Assembly: GCA_017853515.1 (NCBI GenBank)
Contig: JAFMJK010000006.1
Coordinates: 1-26,867 of the forward strand
From: Chthoniobacterales bacterium
Lineage (GTDB): Bacteria > Verrucomicrobiota > Verrucomicrobiia > Chthoniobacterales > JACTMZ01
Direction of reading: 5' to 3'
Length of the DNA: 26,867 nt
The first letter of the stretch is position 1. Each line of letters starts with the position of its first letter. Shown here piece after piece: positions 25,271 to 26,867 of this stretch. Position numbers and translations under genes: made by a program. The notes beneath the pieces are model-generated. The model saw only the letters and a list, made by a program, of their open reading frames with translations. It was not told where the DNA came from and ran no database searches.

Positions 25271-26302
25271 GTGGCCAATCTCGGGAGCATCGAGCCATGG
25301 GGTAGCCGCCCGCTCGCGCAGCGCATCCGCTTTCGTCTCGAGTTCGCCGGGCTGTGGGCCGCTTCACGGCTGGTGCCCTTGCTTCCGTTGCCTGTATTGC
25401 GCGGACTCTCCGGTCTGCTCGGAAGTGCCATGTTCGCCCTCGACCGGCGGGGGCGTGCCGTGGCCATGGACAATCTCCGCTGCGTCTTCGGCGCGGAGAA
25501 AAGCGAAGCCGAGTTGCGGCGCATCGCCCGCGGATCGGCCGCCCAATTCGCCCGCACCATGCTCGAGCTTTTCTGGGCGAGGAATTTCACCGCGGAAAAC
25601 TACCGCGACTACATGGTCATGGAGGGATGGGACCAGGCGAGGGCGCTGAATAAAACACACAACGGTGGCATTTTTGTCTGCCTGCACTACGGCAACTTCG
25701 AGTGGCTGAGCATCGCCGGGGCCTTCGAGCGCCTGCCCGGATGCATCGTGACGCAGCAGTTCGAAAATCCTTTGCTCGGCCCGGTGTTCGACCGCCTTCG
25801 CTCGCTCAGCGGTCATCGCATCATCCAGCAGCAACGCTCCATGCTCATCACGCTGAAGCATCTCAAAAATGGCGGAAACATCGGTGTGCTCATCGATCTG
25901 CAGCTTCATCCCAAGCTTCCCTCCGTCCCTCTGCGTTCTTTCGGTCGCTTCTCCCCTTCGACCAAGCTCCATGCCATGCTGCAAAAGCACACGGGGTTGC
26001 CCATCATCCCGATCGAGAGCGTGCCTTTGCCCGACGGCCGCTACCGGACCATCGCGCACGACCCGATTTATTTTTCCCCCGATGCCACCGAGGAGGAGGT
26101 CGTGCAGAAATGCTGGGACTTTTTCGAACCGCAAGTCCGCCGCCAGCCCGAGGCTTGGCTCTGGGCCTACAAGCACTGGCGCTTTCTTCCCAAGGACGCC
26201 GATGTCCCATACCCTTCCTACGCGGTCAACCGGCCGTTGTTCGACCGCATGCTCGCGGGAAAAGGTGTCCAAAGTTCCGCAGCAACCAACAATCCGTCAT
26301 GA
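25271..26302 (+). CDS. LpxL/HtrB-family lipid A acyltransferase
   Basis: A 343-residue protein with a GTG start six bases after metG. It shows the LpxL/LpxM/HtrB pattern: a hydrophobic N-terminal anchor (about 25-56), then HYGNFE (139-144), which is the catalytic HxxxxE motif with His139 and Glu144. After it, FERLPGCIVTQQFENPLLGP (151-170) and the segment NIGVLIDLQ fit the family. GLPIIPIESVPLPDGRYRTI (near 242-261) is the usual conserved strand, and QPEAWLWAYKHWRF (near 294-307) the last signature. LpxL enzymes add secondary acyl chains to the Kdo-lipid A precursor on the inner-membrane cytoplasmic face. WaaA at the left edge supplies the Kdo for the same pathway. It is coupled to the lipoprotein by ATGA. 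Confidence 0.88.
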   Translation: MANLGSIEPWGSRPLAQRIRFRLEFAGLWAASRLVPLLPLPVLRGLSGLLGSAMFALDRRGRAVAMDNLRCVFGAEKSEAELRRIARGSAAQFARTMLELFWARNFTAENYRDYMVMEGWDQARALNKTHNGGIFVCLHYGNFEWLSIAGAFERLPGCIVTQQFENPLLGPVFDRLRSLSGHRIIQQQRSMLITLKHLKNGGNIGVLIDLQLHPKLPSVPLRSFGRFSPSTKLHAMLQKHTGLPIIPIESVPLPDGRYRTIAHDPIYFSPDATEEEVVQKCWDFFEPQVRRQPEAWLWAYKHWRFLPKDADVPYPSYAVNRPLFDRMLAGKGVQSSAATNNPS

Positions 26303-26865
26303 AAAAGCTTCTCCTCATTCCTCTCGTTGCGCTCGCCGGCTGTTCCGGGGGAGTGCTCGACGCCACCCGTGAATACCGCGCCGCCTTGGAGCAGCGTCCG
26401 GGCGTTTCCTTCGGCAGTCCCGAGCAGGGGCGCCGCGCAACCGAACGGTTCACCGCGCTTTACGCCGACCTGAGCGAGGAAAATGTCCGCCGCCGTGTTC
26501 GCGAGACATACGCGCCGCAGGCATGGTTCAATGATACGGTGGCTACCGAGCAGGGTATCGATGCAATCGAGAAATACCTCATCAAGACGGCACGCGGATC
26601 GGAAATGATCAAAGGAACAACGCAGGACGTGGCCGTGTCCGGAGCTGACTGCTACGTGCGCTGGACCCTCGAATTTCGGACGAAAAACCTCGCAGGGGGA
26701 AAACCGATCGTTACGGAAGGCGTCTCGCAACTGCGCTTCGACGAACAAGGGCGCATCGTCCTGCACCAGGACTTCTGGAACCCCGCTGCCGGGATCTACG
26801 GCCACCTGCCGGTGCTCGGGCAGGCCATCCGCTACGTCAACGGACTGATTGCCAAGCCGGAATAG
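26299..26865 (+). CDS. Lipoprotein with SnoaL/NTF2-like domain
   Basis: A 188-residue protein whose ATG at 26299 overlaps the acyltransferase stop (ATGA). A lipoprotein signal peptide is clear: MKKLLLIPLVALAGC with the lipobox LAGC and Cys15 as the lipidated residue. The C-terminal two-thirds has the NTF2/SnoaL-like cone fold pattern, including YADLSEENVRRRVRETYAPQAWFNDT, then EGVSQLRFDEQGRIVLHQDFWNP. These folds serve as ligand-binding or small-molecule isomerase domains; related proteins often sit beside lipid-modifying genes, as here. I cannot assign a substrate. The window ends two bases after its TAG stop, so anything further in the operon is out of view. Confidence 0.75.
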   Translation: MKKLLLIPLVALAGCSGGVLDATREYRAALEQRPGVSFGSPEQGRRATERFTALYADLSEENVRRRVRETYAPQAWFNDTVATEQGIDAIEKYLIKTARGSEMIKGTTQDVAVSGADCYVRWTLEFRTKNLAGGKPIVTEGVSQLRFDEQGRIVLHQDFWNPAAGIYGHLPVLGQAIRYVNGLIAKPE

Positions 26866-26867
26866 AG

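Overview
This is a dense, G+C-rich bacterial chromosome segment with 24 protein genes. One of them, waaA, is cut by the left edge. No rRNA, tRNA, mobile element, integrase, phage gene or CRISPR array is visible, and no stretch longer than about 160 bases lacks a gene. Lipopolysaccharide genes (waaA, an LpxL-like acyltransferase), a lipoprotein and an ExbB/ExbD system imply a Gram-negative envelope. These combine with a Ser/Thr kinase carrying an N-terminal zinc ribbon, a PpiD-like protein and a 1165-residue protein resembling PPi-type PEP carboxykinase. I infer a member of the PVC group, most likely Verrucomicrobiota; the sequence alone does not prove this.

Layout. Bases 1-739 (minus): waaA and rsmD. 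Bases 846-1622 (plus): a rhomboid protease. Bases 1581-3728 (minus): an RluD-type pseudouridine synthase, then a PAS/ATPase kinase-like protein whose phospho-acceptor histidine is missing. Bases 3804-9766 (plus): a Ser/Thr kinase, a ClpX-like unfoldase with a duplicated C-terminal unit, a membrane protein with a degenerate class III cyclase domain, recR, and a secreted SxxK hydrolase; the last four are overlapping or coupled. Bases 9735-12202 (minus): an APC amino-acid permease coupled to an unknown exported protein. Bases 12231-12851 (plus): a PmtA-like methyltransferase. Bases 12853-14211 (minus): hup, a clear intrinsic terminator, then mdh. Bases 14368-14931 (plus): a gamma-carbonic anhydrase. 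Bases 14928-15842 (minus): a CDF metal transporter. Bases 15946-19443 (plus): the putative PPi-PEPCK. Bases 19452-22082 (minus): a four-gene TPR-exbB-exbD-exbD operon. Bases 22133-26865 (plus): a PpiD/SurA-like protein, metG, an LpxL-like acyltransferase and an SnoaL-like lipoprotein.

How the genes may work together. Malate dehydrogenase, carbonic anhydrase, a metal transporter and the putative PPi-PEPCK lie within about 7 kb; together they could serve CO2-linked interconversion of PEP, oxaloacetate and malate. The TPR-ExbB-ExbD-ExbD set looks like a proton-driven energy transducer for the envelope. The unfoldase, cyclase-like, RecR and hydrolase set is tightly packed but its shared purpose is unknown.

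The most notable non-coding signal is a recurring promoter form. A TTGCC-type -35, a 16-18 bp spacer and a TAgnnT -10 end exactly six bases before the start codon at three genes, with a similar -10 at a fourth. This places the predicted transcription start on the start codon itself, meaning leaderless mRNAs. All five convergent gene pairs overlap or nearly touch, which leaves almost no room for terminators.
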